Part shown: positions 25,770 to 33,710 of the stretch, piece after piece
Numbering within the stretch: the stretch's first letter is position 1
How the letters are laid out: every line of letters starts with the position of its first letter
Source: Variovorax sp. RA8
GTDB taxonomy: Bacteria; Pseudomonadota; Gammaproteobacteria; Burkholderiales; Burkholderiaceae_C
Reading direction: 5' to 3'
Length of the DNA: 64,000 nucleotides
NCBI RefSeq assembly: GCF_901827175.1
Contig: NZ_LR594662.1
Location: forward strand, 5,208,001 to 5,272,000
Notes under the pieces: generated by a model
The model's input: only the letters and a program-made list of their open reading frames with translations
The model's database searches: none
Told to the model about the DNA's origin: nothing
Program-made: the position numbers and the translations under genes

Positions 25770-26014
25770 TTCATCTTCTCCTGAAGAATAAAATAAAGCT
25801 GTTGGACTTGCTCTGTTAGAAGCTCAACCTGTTTTGCTAGGTTGCGCTGCTCCACTGGAAGCTGATGCAAATCCACGTAGGTCTTCAAAGCGATTCTGTG
25901 TGCCTTGGAGCGTCCTGTTTTCTGATGAAGCTTGTGGTCAGCAATTATTTGTTGGATTGCTTTCTCATCGTCTTCAAAGATTTTTACGCCGTCCATTCTT
26001 AAGTGCTTGTTCAT
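25766..26014 (-). CDS. Small coiled-coil protein of the relaxase operon (82 aa)
   Basis: The start ATG at 26014 (MNKHLRMDGVKIF) has GAGGTG five bases upstream; the GTG at 26020 is inside that site. Residues 20-45 are basic (HQKTGRSKAHRIALKTYV), reminiscent of small ribbon-helix-helix or MobC-like accessories. The end is a coiled coil (LAKQVELLTEQVQQLYFILQ). A relaxosome DNA-binding role is plausible but not shown. Confidence 0.6.
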   Translation of the reverse strand: MNKHLRMDGVKIFEDDEKAIQQIIADHKLHQKTGRSKAHRIALKTYVDLHQLPVEQRNLAKQVELLTEQVQQLYFILQEKMK

Positions 26015-26021
26015 GGGCACC

Positions 26022-26249
26022 TCAAACGAATCTCATGGCGATAAGCCAGATTGCTAAAACTGCAACAAGGCTGAACCCAGCTTGCCAGTAATGATTGGAT
26101 TTCTTTAGACGATTGATTTCACTGCTTGCCAACTCAAGAGCTTGTACTTGAGCCTGCATGGCAACAAAGTATTCCTCAGTGTTGCTGTCATCCAAGATTG
26201 CGGTGTTAGCTTCTAGAGCCTGAGCGAAAGTTAACTTCCTGGCTTCCAC
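26022..26249 (-). CDS. Tail-anchored small membrane protein (75 aa)
   Basis: Not recognised. Helical soluble part followed by a C-terminal membrane helix at about residues 54-75 (WQAGFSLVAVLAIWLIAMRFV). Directly abuts the 97-aa gene and belongs to the relaxase operon. Confidence 0.6.
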   Translation of the reverse strand: MEARKLTFAQALEANTAILDDSNTEEYFVAMQAQVQALELASSEINRLKKSNHYWQAGFSLVAVLAIWLIAMRFV

Positions 26250-26543
26250 TTAAGCACCTACTCTTGCAGAGCCATATCTTTTGATTAATGCATCGGCTTC
26301 TTTGCAGAGTTTTGCGTAGTCATCTATTGACATCAATGTTTCTGCAATGTCGCAGTTGCAGAGTTTCATGAAGACATGTGTGACCTTCTTTGCCTGCTTG
26401 ACTATGAAGTGGTCATTGTCCGCCACGTCCATTTTTTGACCCATCTTGGTCAATGTATAAAGTTGTTTAACTTCTGTACTGAAGACCAAGATTCTGTGAC
26501 CTGATAATTTAAGTACCTTGTTGTATTGCGCTACTGTTCTCAT
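26250..26543 (-). CDS. First gene of the relaxase operon, unknown (97 aa)
   Basis: Not recognised. Soluble, mixed fold (VLKLSGHRILVFSTEV), with two Cys in KLCNCD. AAGGAGTTAAGC precedes the ATG. It lies closest to the presumed transfer-origin region and is driven by the 26568 promoter, so it may encode a relaxosome component. Confidence 0.6.
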   Translation of the reverse strand: MRTVAQYNKVLKLSGHRILVFSTEVKQLYTLTKMGQKMDVADNDHFIVKQAKKVTHVFMKLCNCDIAETLMSIDDYAKLCKEADALIKRYGSARVGA

Positions 26544-26567
26544 GCTTAACTCCTTGTTGTTGTATTT

Positions 26568-26595
26568 AGTTAAGCAGAAAATTTGTATTTTGCAA
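26568..26595 (-). promoter_or_regulatory. Predicted promoter of the relaxase operon
   Basis: TTGCAA (26590-26595), 16 bases, TTAACT (26568-26573) preceded by TGC. It lacks the ATATTG dyad. Confidence 0.5.
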
Positions 26596-26832
26596 GGTTA
26601 AACCTTTCTTTTTTGATTAATGGTTAGTTTCTCCTCTGAAAATGGGGTTAAAAGCAAAATAATACATTTAAATGTGTTGGGTGCTTAGGAAATTCGAAAC
26701 GGCGAAGACGACTCGAATCTAAATCAATAAAACAACTTCAATCAAAAAGAATCACGATGATCTAGATTAAATCTATTTAATACAGAAGAAGTCTGATTCA
26801 TTCAATTTAGAGCTGTTTTATTCTCTCTGCAT

Positions 26833-26860
26833 TTGACAATATCAATACTATCGCTATATT
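26833..26860 (+). promoter_or_regulatory. Predicted promoter for the 26898 and 27193 genes
   Basis: TTGACA (26833-26838), 16 bases, TATATT (26855-26860). One of the strongest-looking promoters in the window. Confidence 0.65.
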
Positions 26861-26897
26861 AAGGAGTATCAACAACTATAAACACATGAGAGGCTAT

Positions 26898-27200
26898 ATG
26901 AATACTAAAAACGAGGGGACTTTAAGTTCCCTATCTGAACTGACTGAGATTGCAATTCAAGAACAAACTGAGTCTCTGGCTGGTCTTGACAATCTTCCTG
27001 AACAAACAATGATTGACGCGGTTCGTGAGAATCTTGGTGTTTGGGAATCTAAACTTTTTCCATTATTAAAGGCTCGTAGGATTTCTATCCATGGAGCTAT
27101 TGCTGACTTGCTCGTGAAGTCAGGCTACAAGAATGTGACGGCTCAGCATGTCTGTGTTGTCATCTCAAAGGTTCGCAAAGAGAGGTCTCGTCGTGGATAA
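26898..27200 (+). CDS. Putative DNA-binding/stability protein, paralogue of next gene (100 aa)
   Basis: ATG at 26898 is preceded by GAGAGG; the upstream ATG at 26886 overlaps that site. The segment VWESKLFPLLKARRISIHGA, then ADLLVKSGYKN and VRKERSRR, aligns with the next gene's DAWTQRLFPLLQLKNIPC, so they are paralogues. The pattern looks like a helix-turn-helix used in plasmid stability or mobilisation proteins. Position beside an StbB-like ATPase suggests an StbA-like role; the family is not certain. Confidence 0.55.
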   Translation: MNTKNEGTLSSLSELTEIAIQEQTESLAGLDNLPEQTMIDAVRENLGVWESKLFPLLKARRISIHGAIADLLVKSGYKNVTAQHVCVVISKVRKERSRRG

Positions 27201-27849
27201 CTTGACCTTGATGACTGATGAAGCGATTGCTGAGCTTGAGCGAGATCCTGAGGTCTTGAATCTCCGTATCGTGATTGAGGGTCAGTTTGACGCTTGGACT
27301 CAACGGCTCTTTCCATTGCTCCAGTTGAAGAATATTCCTTGCTATCGATTCGTCACTGCGTTGCTTCACAAGGATGGACATACGGCTGCGACAGAGACTT
27401 TGGTTGGCCTCTACATGAGACGAATTCGTGAGAAGCGCAACTTGGATTCAGTCGTTCGCTCCAAGCATTCGCTCAAGGGGTCTAGGGGCGTTACTCCTAC
27501 CGTTACTCTTACTAGGCCAGCTCGAGAACTCCGAGCTGATCCGGTTGTCCGTGTGCAAGCTACTGATCGTCCAGTAGCTCAAGCTGTGTCCGTGCCACCT
27601 GTGGAGGCTGTGCCTGGCGTCGTGCCTGTGGAGGTGACTGATTGGCATGCGGAGCTTCGTCGCTTGGATACCGAGGGTCGCTCTGCCGTGTGGACTGGCG
27701 CTGATGAGTGGATGTGGGCTTACTTCAAAGGCTGTGCCAAATCCATGGATAAAGTCCTCCCCAAGAACATCATTGATGTAGAGAACCTTTTGGACGATCC
27801 CATCAAGGTCAAGGTTTTGCACAGAATATTGGACAAGGTTGAGACATAA
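27193..27849 (+). CDS. Putative DNA-binding/stability protein, longer paralogue (218 aa)
   Basis: GTG at 27193 is chosen because AGAGAGG lies seven bases before it; ATG at 27211 has no site. It overlaps the previous stop by eight bases. The N-terminal ~85 residues repeat the previous protein's domain, followed by IREKRN. A Pro/Val/Ala-rich linker (about 100-160) leads to a C-terminal domain with KGCAKSMDKVLPKN. Probably co-expressed with its small paralogue in plasmid maintenance or transfer. Confidence 0.55.
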   Translation: MDNLTLMTDEAIAELERDPEVLNLRIVIEGQFDAWTQRLFPLLQLKNIPCYRFVTALLHKDGHTAATETLVGLYMRRIREKRNLDSVVRSKHSLKGSRGVTPTVTLTRPARELRADPVVRVQATDRPVAQAVSVPPVEAVPGVVPVEVTDWHAELRRLDTEGRSAVWTGADEWMWAYFKGCAKSMDKVLPKNIIDVENLLDDPIKVKVLHRILDKVET

Positions 27850-27875
27850 AAAAACCAGCAAATTGCTGGTTTCTT
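27849..27875. terminator. Bidirectional terminator
   Basis: ACCAGCAA-ATTGCTGGT hairpin with A and T runs between convergent genes ending at 27849 and 27888. Confidence 0.8.
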
Positions 27876-27887
27876 CTTTATTGGTGT

Positions 27888-28760
27888 TTATTTCTTTTTG
27901 GTTGGAACATTTGCCATCAAGATTTCGTTAACCCCCTTGTTGCTCCCTTCGGTGCCAAACTCCTTGAAGTCTGGTGTGATGGTAACCCCCAAGCCTTTCT
28001 CTAATCCTGTCCTTGGATCAATATGTGGGAAGTCAAGTACTCCTGCGAATTGGTCATCTGTCTTTCTCAAGAAGTCATGAGCAAGGACAAGCTCCATTCC
28101 ATTCGCTGGTGTCTGGATGAAGTTTCTCAATCTTTGGGTTTTGACAACTAGCTGAAACTCAGCTGTGAACTTGGTTGTGATTCTTAGTTTCACGGCTCTT
28201 CCACTTGTCAACTCATTCTGTGCTTGCTTGCAGTCGTCAAAAGCTTTTAGCAATGCCGCCTTGTTAGTCATCTTCCCCTCATTCATCATGTAAATGATTC
28301 TGTACTCGCCTTCAACTCCAGCAAGCAACTGGGCAAGACGCTTCACACTTTCCAAGCATTTGTCTGTTGCGATTGGCACCATGAAAAGTGGCATTGTGTC
28401 GAACATCTCAAAAGATGAAAGCAAAGTGTCCATGTCTTCAAAAGTGTCGTATAAGACATCAATGAATGCTGCTGGAGTGTCAATAGCGATGACTTTTTCT
28501 GGTGATTGCAAAGCATTGATAAAGCTCGACTTGTCTTTACGGATGTCAAAGGTCTTCCCCTTGGCTCCGTAAACCTCCAAAAGCTCTGTGTGATCTTTAT
28601 CCCCAGAGAAGATTGCTACTGGTACTTGGTGGTGCATACATGCTTCAATCAATGCAATCATTGCTGTTGACTTGCCTACATCTCCCACATTACTTACTGG
28701 TATCACTGCATACTTGCTTCTGCTGTGTGGTAAGAATTTAATAATTGTTGATTTGTACAT
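27888..28760 (-). CDS. ParA/StbB-like P-loop ATPase (290 aa)
   Basis: The N-terminal deviant Walker A VSNVGDVGKSTAMIAL (about residues 22-37) and the later VIAIDTPAAF (Walker B-like) identify a ParA/MinD-superfamily ATPase of the type found as StbB next to oriT. It would take part in plasmid positioning or transfer. The last residues (SNKGVNEILMANVPTKKK) nearly match the C-terminus of the SF3 helicase at 49345-51231. Dyad-family promoter upstream. Confidence 0.72.
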   Translation of the reverse strand: MYKSTIIKFLPHSRSKYAVIPVSNVGDVGKSTAMIALIEACMHHQVPVAIFSGDKDHTELLEVYGAKGKTFDIRKDKSSFINALQSPEKVIAIDTPAAFIDVLYDTFEDMDTLLSSFEMFDTMPLFMVPIATDKCLESVKRLAQLLAGVEGEYRIIYMMNEGKMTNKAALLKAFDDCKQAQNELTSGRAVKLRITTKFTAEFQLVVKTQRLRNFIQTPANGMELVLAHDFLRKTDDQFAGVLDFPHIDPRTGLEKGLGVTITPDFKEFGTEGSNKGVNEILMANVPTKKK

Positions 28761-28790
28761 AGTTTTTCCTTTGTTGTTATGACATTATTC

Positions 28791-28821
28791 AACATAGCAA
28801 ATATATTGTGAAAAGCAATAT
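28791..28821 (-). promoter_or_regulatory. Dyad-family promoter for the ParA/StbB-like gene
   Basis: TTGCTT (28813-28818), 16 bases, TATGTT (28791-28796), dyad ATATTG-N7-CAATAT. The 5' region of the divergent 28861 gene starts 40 bases away. Confidence 0.63.
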
Positions 28822-28860
28822 CTCTTGACTTAATATTTTCAGTCGATACCATCTTTAGCC

Positions 28861-29637
28861 ATGAATACCGATGATGAATTTGATAATCGTGACTACGATG
28901 AGCCATCTAAATACAGAGATTTAGATAAAGTTGAGCCTAGTGAGCTTTTCACATCGCTTAGCAATTTAGTCTTTTTGCAGTCCGATCCATTCCTTCGGAT
29001 GCAAGCTTTCAATCTGGGCATGACTGATCAGTTCATCATGCAGATGGAATACAAGGTTCTTCGGGAGTTATGGGCCGAAGAGCGAACCCCTGAGCTGGCT
29101 CACTTTCTCAATGCCCAATCTCAAATGTGGATCTTGTCTGCCTATGAGTTGCTCAGGACATGGAGGGAGTCCATCAAGGACATCCTGAACCTGCATAAAA
29201 ATGGTGGATTGCCAAACAAGATTGCTTCCCTGAAAGCTCAGGAGCTGTCTGAATCAAACATTGGTGTTGTCTCACGAGTGGAGCAACTGGAGGAGGTCTT
29301 GGCGAAACCTCAGCTTGTGGATGTGATGAAGTCACACCTTGACCACACTTACATGAGCTTCACGATGCTGGAGTTTTTGCGTGTCAACCTTGCCAAGAAC
29401 ACTACTCGCAAGAAGCCAAACCTCATCCCCATGCTTCCCCATGGCCGAATCAACAAGGAATGCGGATCACTGGATTTTCAGCTTGCCGTTGGTATCAACA
29501 TCCTCGGTGAAATGAACCGGCGAGATGTCGCTGACAGCATGCGTGGACTTGACCTATCGGCCCCTCCACCAAGCGAAGACGATCACAAGTCTTTTGAATC
29601 TTGGATTAGAGGGCCTGGACAACTTCCACCGTTTTAA
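28861..29637 (+). CDS. Hypothetical helical protein (258 aa)
   Basis: Not recognised. ATG at 28861 has no strong ribosome site. Acidic N-terminus (DDEFDNRDYDEP), then mostly helical; QMWILSAYELLRTWRESI near residue 88 is a conserved-looking helix. Its 3' end overlaps the convergent methyltransferase-like gene by 32 bases. Distinctly richer in G+C in its second half than the upstream maintenance genes. Function unknown. Confidence 0.6.
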   Translation: MNTDDEFDNRDYDEPSKYRDLDKVEPSELFTSLSNLVFLQSDPFLRMQAFNLGMTDQFIMQMEYKVLRELWAEERTPELAHFLNAQSQMWILSAYELLRTWRESIKDILNLHKNGGLPNKIASLKAQELSESNIGVVSRVEQLEEVLAKPQLVDVMKSHLDHTYMSFTMLEFLRVNLAKNTTRKKPNLIPMLPHGRINKECGSLDFQLAVGINILGEMNRRDVADSMRGLDLSAPPPSEDDHKSFESWIRGPGQLPPF

Positions 29638-30373
29638 GCCGTGCTACCTGCCTGTTTATTTCTTCCTTGTCCAAATCATTGGGCTGATGGTTCGAAAGAT
29701 ACTTTCTCACATGAGGTATCGCATAAGTGAACAGCTTTTCATCTTGAATCAACGGGTTGCCACACTCAACCCGAAGGCTGGCAAACGGCACTTGATGAAC
29801 CATTGAGGACAAGATGACTTGAAGACTCGTGAGCCTGCACATGTGAGGGTCACGGTCTGCCGCATGGATGTCCACCAGAGCGATAGCTGGCTTGCCGTGT
29901 TCCTGGTAGAGGCTCTGGAGCATCCCCATGGTCAAGGCTCCTCCTCCGCTACACACATCACTGATGCTGATCGGCTGGTTGCTGGCTATGGCTTGGTCGT
30001 GGTGCCCCGTGGAGGTGTTCAACTCGCCAATGAGGCTGGCTACATCTGACGGAGTGAAGAACTGGCCCCAGTCAAAGCCTAGATATTGGTCGTATTCACC
30101 CCCTAGGACATCCTCAAACGGCTCTGCACTGCGAACCATATCCAAGTAGGTGTCAGCACATGCCTTGAGCTGCGCGAGATCCTTGGCCGTGTGCTTCGTC
30201 ATGGTCACGAACTCAGGGTTGATTCTCAGGTAGCCATGAGGGAATGCCGTCATGTAGGGTGCCTTGGGCAGTGAGTTGATTACTGCCTCAAACATCGCTT
30301 CTAGCCCTGCCTTTGGTGTCCTGATGTCTCGGGACCCATGGACAAGTTTCTGTATCTGTTTTGAGAGTGTCAT
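29606..30373 (-). CDS. N6-adenine methyltransferase-like protein lacking NPPY (255 aa)
   Basis: The centre resembles HsdM/N6-MTase proteins: FDWGQFFTPSDVASLIGEL, then SDVCSGGGALTMGML (SAM-binding motif I), ALVDIHAADRD and RLTSLQVILSSMVHQVP. Where the catalytic NPP(F/Y) motif should come, the sequence is VECGNPLIQDEKLF. It may bind SAM or DNA without methylating. It overlaps the upstream relative (30370-31146) by ATGA. G+C-rich relative to neighbours, suggesting separate origin. Confidence 0.7.
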   Translation of the reverse strand: MTLSKQIQKLVHGSRDIRTPKAGLEAMFEAVINSLPKAPYMTAFPHGYLRINPEFVTMTKHTAKDLAQLKACADTYLDMVRSAEPFEDVLGGEYDQYLGFDWGQFFTPSDVASLIGELNTSTGHHDQAIASNQPISISDVCSGGGALTMGMLQSLYQEHGKPAIALVDIHAADRDPHMCRLTSLQVILSSMVHQVPFASLRVECGNPLIQDEKLFTYAIPHVRKYLSNHQPNDLDKEEINRQVARLKTVEVVQAL

Positions 30374-31146
30374 GCTGCCTCCGTCTCGGGAGCTTCAGCG
30401 CGATTCTTCAGGTTGAAGATGACATACCTGTTCCGGTCTGCTGCGAACCTGTAGGCAAGAAATTTGGTGCTGCCAAATGCATAGTGGTCGTAGTCAGTGA
30501 TGCCGTTGCAGCAATGGAGGGACAGGCTTCCAAGTGGGATGTCATGAACAAGGCATGACATGGTGATTTGGAGTGCCGTCATGCGGACCATCTTGCGATC
30601 TAGGTCTACCCCGAACATGTGCACCTGGTTGAGTCTGGTGGGGTGTAGCTCGTGGGCATATCTGAGCCATCCAAGCAAAAGTGAACCTGCCCCACATCCA
30701 GCAGGATCGCCTACTAGGATGTCCTCACCCGTCTCCAGCTCGGGCAAGGTGCATGTGAGCCTAAACAAGCCGTCTGCCACCGTAGGAGGTGTTAGGAACT
30801 GGCCCATAGCCTTTGAGAGCTTCTGTGAGCTGTAGCCGATGAGGTGCATGACATCGGTGAACGGATCACACAGCTTCACCAGTTGCCAGTAGTCCTGTGT
30901 GATGGTCTGGAGCAACTCCCAAGCTTCAGGGTCTTTCTTGTAGTTGCTGAGTTCCTGAGCCATGAAGTCAGAGTGATACATGCTCCCCCATGGAAACTGC
31001 ATGCTCCAAAACCAGTCGCTACTTACAAAATTGAAAGATAGCTGGCTGAGGTCAATCATGCACTGTTGCTCAGTCAACCCTTGCCTTGATACTTCCACCA
31101 TCCGTGTGATGTTCTTCTGAATCCCCTTGATAAGTTTGTCTTTCAT
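30370..31146 (-). CDS. Second N6-methyltransferase-like protein lacking NPPY (258 aa)
   Basis: Same architecture as its downstream partner: AMGQFLTPPTVADGLFRL, motif I DPAGCGAGSLLLGWL, FGVDLDRKMVRMTALQITMSCLVHDIP. At the motif IV position it reads LHCCNGITDYDHYAFG rather than NPPY. Two adjacent, coupled, apparently inactive relatives suggest a heterodimer. AAGGGGGACAAAA before the ATG is part of the 31158 gene's end, so all three genes are coupled. Confidence 0.7.
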   Translation of the reverse strand: MKDKLIKGIQKNITRMVEVSRQGLTEQQCMIDLSQLSFNFVSSDWFWSMQFPWGSMYHSDFMAQELSNYKKDPEAWELLQTITQDYWQLVKLCDPFTDVMHLIGYSSQKLSKAMGQFLTPPTVADGLFRLTCTLPELETGEDILVGDPAGCGAGSLLLGWLRYAHELHPTRLNQVHMFGVDLDRKMVRMTALQITMSCLVHDIPLGSLSLHCCNGITDYDHYAFGSTKFLAYRFAADRNRYVIFNLKNRAEAPETEAA

Positions 31147-31157
31147 TTTTGTCCCCC

Positions 31158-32225
31158 TTAGATTTTTACTTTTCTTTTGTTGTCTTCCTTGATGGATAGT
31201 TTTGAGTCAAGACTGTCCTTTAGTTTGGCTGTTCTGTAGAGTTCAAGTAGGTGCAATCCATTGGAGGGACAGTCTCTCCAATTACTTCCTGCAAATCCAA
31301 TTTGCTCAAGAAGCTCAACTGGCAAGACTTCAACCGAAATCTGGGAATTTGTATCAACGAATACTTTTTCCATGATGCTAAGTCGCATCTTCTGTGTAGC
31401 TGGAAGGCGGGTGTAGAGTTCTAATAATCTCGATTTGTATGTGTTTTGAACCATCAAATCAACAAGGCCATCATCGTCAAGAATTTCTGATGGTATTGCG
31501 TGATGAGTTTCAGGGTTATCAGCGACATACCTAGCGAAGCTTTTTCTTCCCCGCATATTCAATGGCAGATAGTTGTAAATGGCCTTGTCCGACTCAAGAA
31601 GATGAGTGATGAAATCTTTGTTATTCTTAAGCTCGTTGCCTAGATCCCACACCATCAAAGGATGTTTAGTGCAGTATGGCAATACAAAATCTACAGAGTT
31701 CCGTAATCTCTCAGAAGCATATTGAAAAGAGTGAATATTAAATTCCATCATCGTTTTCATGAATGCCTCGTTGTCCAAGCAATGGTACGGCACACTTGCA
31801 AGAGCTGTTGAGTCATTCTTTACAAGTTCAACCACATGACTTGCACTTGAAAGTATTTCTGCGGGCAAATCTCCAAATGAACAATTGGGAGAGCTTACAT
31901 AAGCTGCGACCATTTCCCAGTCGTTGAAGTCAATTGAAGTTGACGGAATTTTCGTTTGCGATTTAAGAGCTGCAATCAACACTTCACGATCACTTCTAAC
32001 CCTTGGCGAAAAATGTTTAAAAGCAAAAGGATTACGACTACAAGAGTGAAGAGCCAATTCTTTGTTGTCTGCAAAGCATGATGGTATCTGTGCCCATTTG
32101 TCATGGATAACCGCTTCGCGGACAACATCCATATCCTCACGGAAGAGGTCAAACACTTTGCAGCTAAAGCTTTGATTGTTTTTAAGATGTTTCAGTGCGG
32201 TTTCTTTTGTTTTGTATAGAGCCAT
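31158..32225 (-). CDS. DUF4116-like repeat protein with KRKVKI tail (355 aa)
   Basis: Repeats of the DUF4116 type are recognisable though diverged (FREDMDVVREAV, VRSDREVLIAAL, ASERLRNSVDFVLPY, LKNNKDFITHLL). The end holds the shared module in reduced form: ELYRTAKLKDSLDSKL then DNKRKVKI. Soluble, no signal peptide. First gene of a run continuing into the two methyltransferase-like genes. Upstream 32226-32358 is AT-rich and no clear promoter was identified there. Confidence 0.7.
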   Translation of the reverse strand: MALYKTKETALKHLKNNQSFSCKVFDLFREDMDVVREAVIHDKWAQIPSCFADNKELALHSCSRNPFAFKHFSPRVRSDREVLIAALKSQTKIPSTSIDFNDWEMVAAYVSSPNCSFGDLPAEILSSASHVVELVKNDSTALASVPYHCLDNEAFMKTMMEFNIHSFQYASERLRNSVDFVLPYCTKHPLMVWDLGNELKNNKDFITHLLESDKAIYNYLPLNMRGRKSFARYVADNPETHHAIPSEILDDDGLVDLMVQNTYKSRLLELYTRLPATQKMRLSIMEKVFVDTNSQISVEVLPVELLEQIGFAGSNWRDCPSNGLHLLELYRTAKLKDSLDSKLSIKEDNKRKVKI

Positions 32226-32358
32226 GTTATTTCCTTTATGTTAAACATGACTTTATTATATATTAAATGAATGATTTATTGTTTGACTATCATTGTTTTA
32301 GCCCCATAACAATACTTAAAGTAAGAATATCAATGATAATGTTGTTAATGTGCAACAA

Positions 32359-32931
32359 TTAGAATTCAATGTTCTTGCATTTATGAGCTTCGTCATCCGT
32401 GAACTTTGTCATTAGGAAGCCAAACTCATTTTTATTTAGATATGTGAGGTCAAGCTTCCATTCCTGAGAGCTTCTTTGTTTCACTACTGTTTTGGCGTGA
32501 GCAACGAGTTTTTCCGCGCAAGCGGCATCTATTCCGTTCACCTTTGCTAGGTGAACAAGGGCAGCTTCACCGTAACCTTGGCGGGTAGCCAGTCCTAGAT
32601 GCTTTACTTTGTGGCACATAGGACATATGGACTGCATTCCCGTGAGCTTCTGTGTGCCTGTAGCTTCATTGAAATCCCAGACTTCATGACACTCCACGGG
32701 CCATGTGAAACCTTGGCTCTTGCCTGAGCGGTTGCATATCTGACATCTGTGGTCGTTCCTGGCCTTCTTGTGAACGACAGAGCAAACCTTCTTCCACTGG
32801 TCTGCTGAGATTCGTGAACGGACATTGCATCCGTGCATCGTGAAGGGGACTAACTCAATCCCTAGCTTGTGTTCCTGGCTGGTGAACCCCCCGAATATTC
32901 TTTCTAGCCATCCTATTATTCTTCTTATCAT
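32359..32931 (-). CDS. HNH endonuclease-like zinc protein (190 aa)
   Basis: Residues ~60-110 contain CQICN (first zinc pair), WPVECHEVWDFNE (the His-Glu core) and MQSICPMCHKVKHLG (second zinc pair and final His), the layout of HNH nucleases with a four-Cys zinc site. The C-terminal half is helical and unknown. It could be a DNA nuclease of the accessory island; the substrate is unknown. Single gene ending before the terminator at 32997. Confidence 0.72.
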   Translation of the reverse strand: MIRRIIGWLERIFGGFTSQEHKLGIELVPFTMHGCNVRSRISADQWKKVCSVVHKKARNDHRCQICNRSGKSQGFTWPVECHEVWDFNEATGTQKLTGMQSICPMCHKVKHLGLATRQGYGEAALVHLAKVNGIDAACAEKLVAHAKTVVKQRSSQEWKLDLTYLNKNEFGFLMTKFTDDEAHKCKNIEF

Positions 32932-32996
32932 TGCATTCCCCTATGTTGTACATATCAACATAGAGAAATTAAAGCATTTGTAAATATTCAGGCATT

Positions 32997-33020
32997 AAAA
33001 AAGCACCATGGAGGTGCTTA
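32997..33020 (-). terminator. Terminator of the small-protein operon 33018-34007
   Basis: GCACC-ATGGA-GGTGC hairpin with A-run, right at the stop of the 74-aa gene. Confidence 0.8.
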
Positions 33021-33242
33021 ATATTTGATGGTGATGTACTTATCATCAACTGTGATGGTCGCCCTACTCTCCTCTTCTTTCAAGATTGATGGTGAAAGAT
33101 TGGGGTTGTTGCATAGCATGACCTTGTTGTCCTTGATCTCAAGGGTGCACCTGTATTCAAGCTTGGCAGAGACTTGCATGGTTGTCTGTGGCTGTGCATA
33201 GGCGCCGGAAGCAATTAGGGCTAGAAGTAAGACTGCTTTCAT
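33018..33242 (-). CDS. Small exported protein (74 aa)
   Basis: Signal peptide at residues 1-16 (MKAVLLLALIASGAYA). Mature part is short with two Cys (YRCTLEIKDNKVMLCNN), which could form a disulfide, and a beta-rich end (TITVDDKYITIKY). Last of five overlapping genes; its ATG overlaps the previous stop (ATGA). Periplasmic role unknown. Confidence 0.65.
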   Translation of the reverse strand: MKAVLLLALIASGAYAQPQTTMQVSAKLEYRCTLEIKDNKVMLCNNPNLSPSILKEEESRATITVDDKYITIKY

Positions 33243-33361
33243 GCCAGCACCCTCACAAGGTATTCAAAGCCCATGACTGCAAGCTTGCACAGTCCTACTA
33301 TCTGGATAGCAATTAAGGCTAACTTGAAAGCCGGTTTGATTCCAAAGTCTTCATTGTTCAT
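33239..33361 (-). CDS. Tiny membrane protein (40 aa)
   Basis: Start at 33361 (MNNEDFGIKPAF), where ATGA overlaps the stop of the 36-aa gene upstream. One membrane helix (LALIAIQIVGLCKLAVMGFEYLV) fills the centre. Longer in-frame readings run through the neighbouring gene and are not used. Coupled at both ends, which supports that it is real. Confidence 0.6.
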   Translation of the reverse strand: MNNEDFGIKPAFKLALIAIQIVGLCKLAVMGFEYLVRVLA

Positions 33362-33468
33362 ACAAAGACCTTCGCTAATGTTGATATTAGGCTCATAAAA
33401 CCTATGAATGCAAAGGCAGAGCCTACACACAAGACAGATTTTGGAGTGAGTTCATAAATATTGTTCAT
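33358..33468 (-). CDS. Tiny membrane protein, easily missed (36 aa)
   Basis: The frame from ATG 33468 (MNNIYELTPKSVLC) to TGA 33358 is coupled by ATGA both to the 71-aa gene upstream and to the 40-aa gene downstream. One membrane helix (SAFAFIGFMSLISTLAKVFV). Too short for usual gene calls; the two perfect overlaps are the evidence that it is translated. Confidence 0.6.
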   Translation of the reverse strand: MNNIYELTPKSVLCVGSAFAFIGFMSLISTLAKVFV

Positions 33469-33680
33469 AAATTCTTCCAAACTTTAGGCTGAATTGATTT
33501 CTTGATGTCGGTCAAGTTTGCGATTTCACGGGCTAGGCTGTCACGATCTGCCTTCGCACCATGTTTGGAAGCTTCTTGCAAAGCGTGAAATGTTGCTTTG
33601 ATTCTGACTACCACTGCAAAGTCTGGTGGAAGACTGCTTGAGTAGATTTCCTGTTTGAGTTCGTTTTTAGTTTTTTCCAT
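33465..33680 (-). CDS. Small soluble protein (71 aa)
   Basis: Not recognised. Charged, helical (SSSLPPDFAVVVRIKATFHALQ), no membrane segment. The stop is overlapped by the next gene's ATG. Preceded by AACAACAAGGAGACGAAA, a good leader and ribosome site. Confidence 0.6.
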   Translation of the reverse strand: MEKTKNELKQEIYSSSLPPDFAVVVRIKATFHALQEASKHGAKADRDSLAREIANLTDIKKSIQPKVWKNL

Positions 33681-33710
33681 TTTCGTCTCCTTGTTGTTGT
33701 TGTTATGGAC

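Larger units (their letters stand above)
26544..26885. other. Candidate oriT/stb intergenic region
   Basis: 342 bases without a gene, between the divergent relaxase operon and the 26898 gene. It holds a leftward promoter (26568-26595), a rightward one (26833-26860), an ATTCGA...TCGAAT inverted repeat near 26693-26720, and TAGATT-A-AATCTA near 26761. GTTTCTCCTCTGAAAATGG (26627-26645) recurs at 49222-49240. Location beside a MobF relaxase and an StbB-like gene is where R388-type plasmids keep oriT. No known nic sequence was recognised. Confidence 0.4.
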
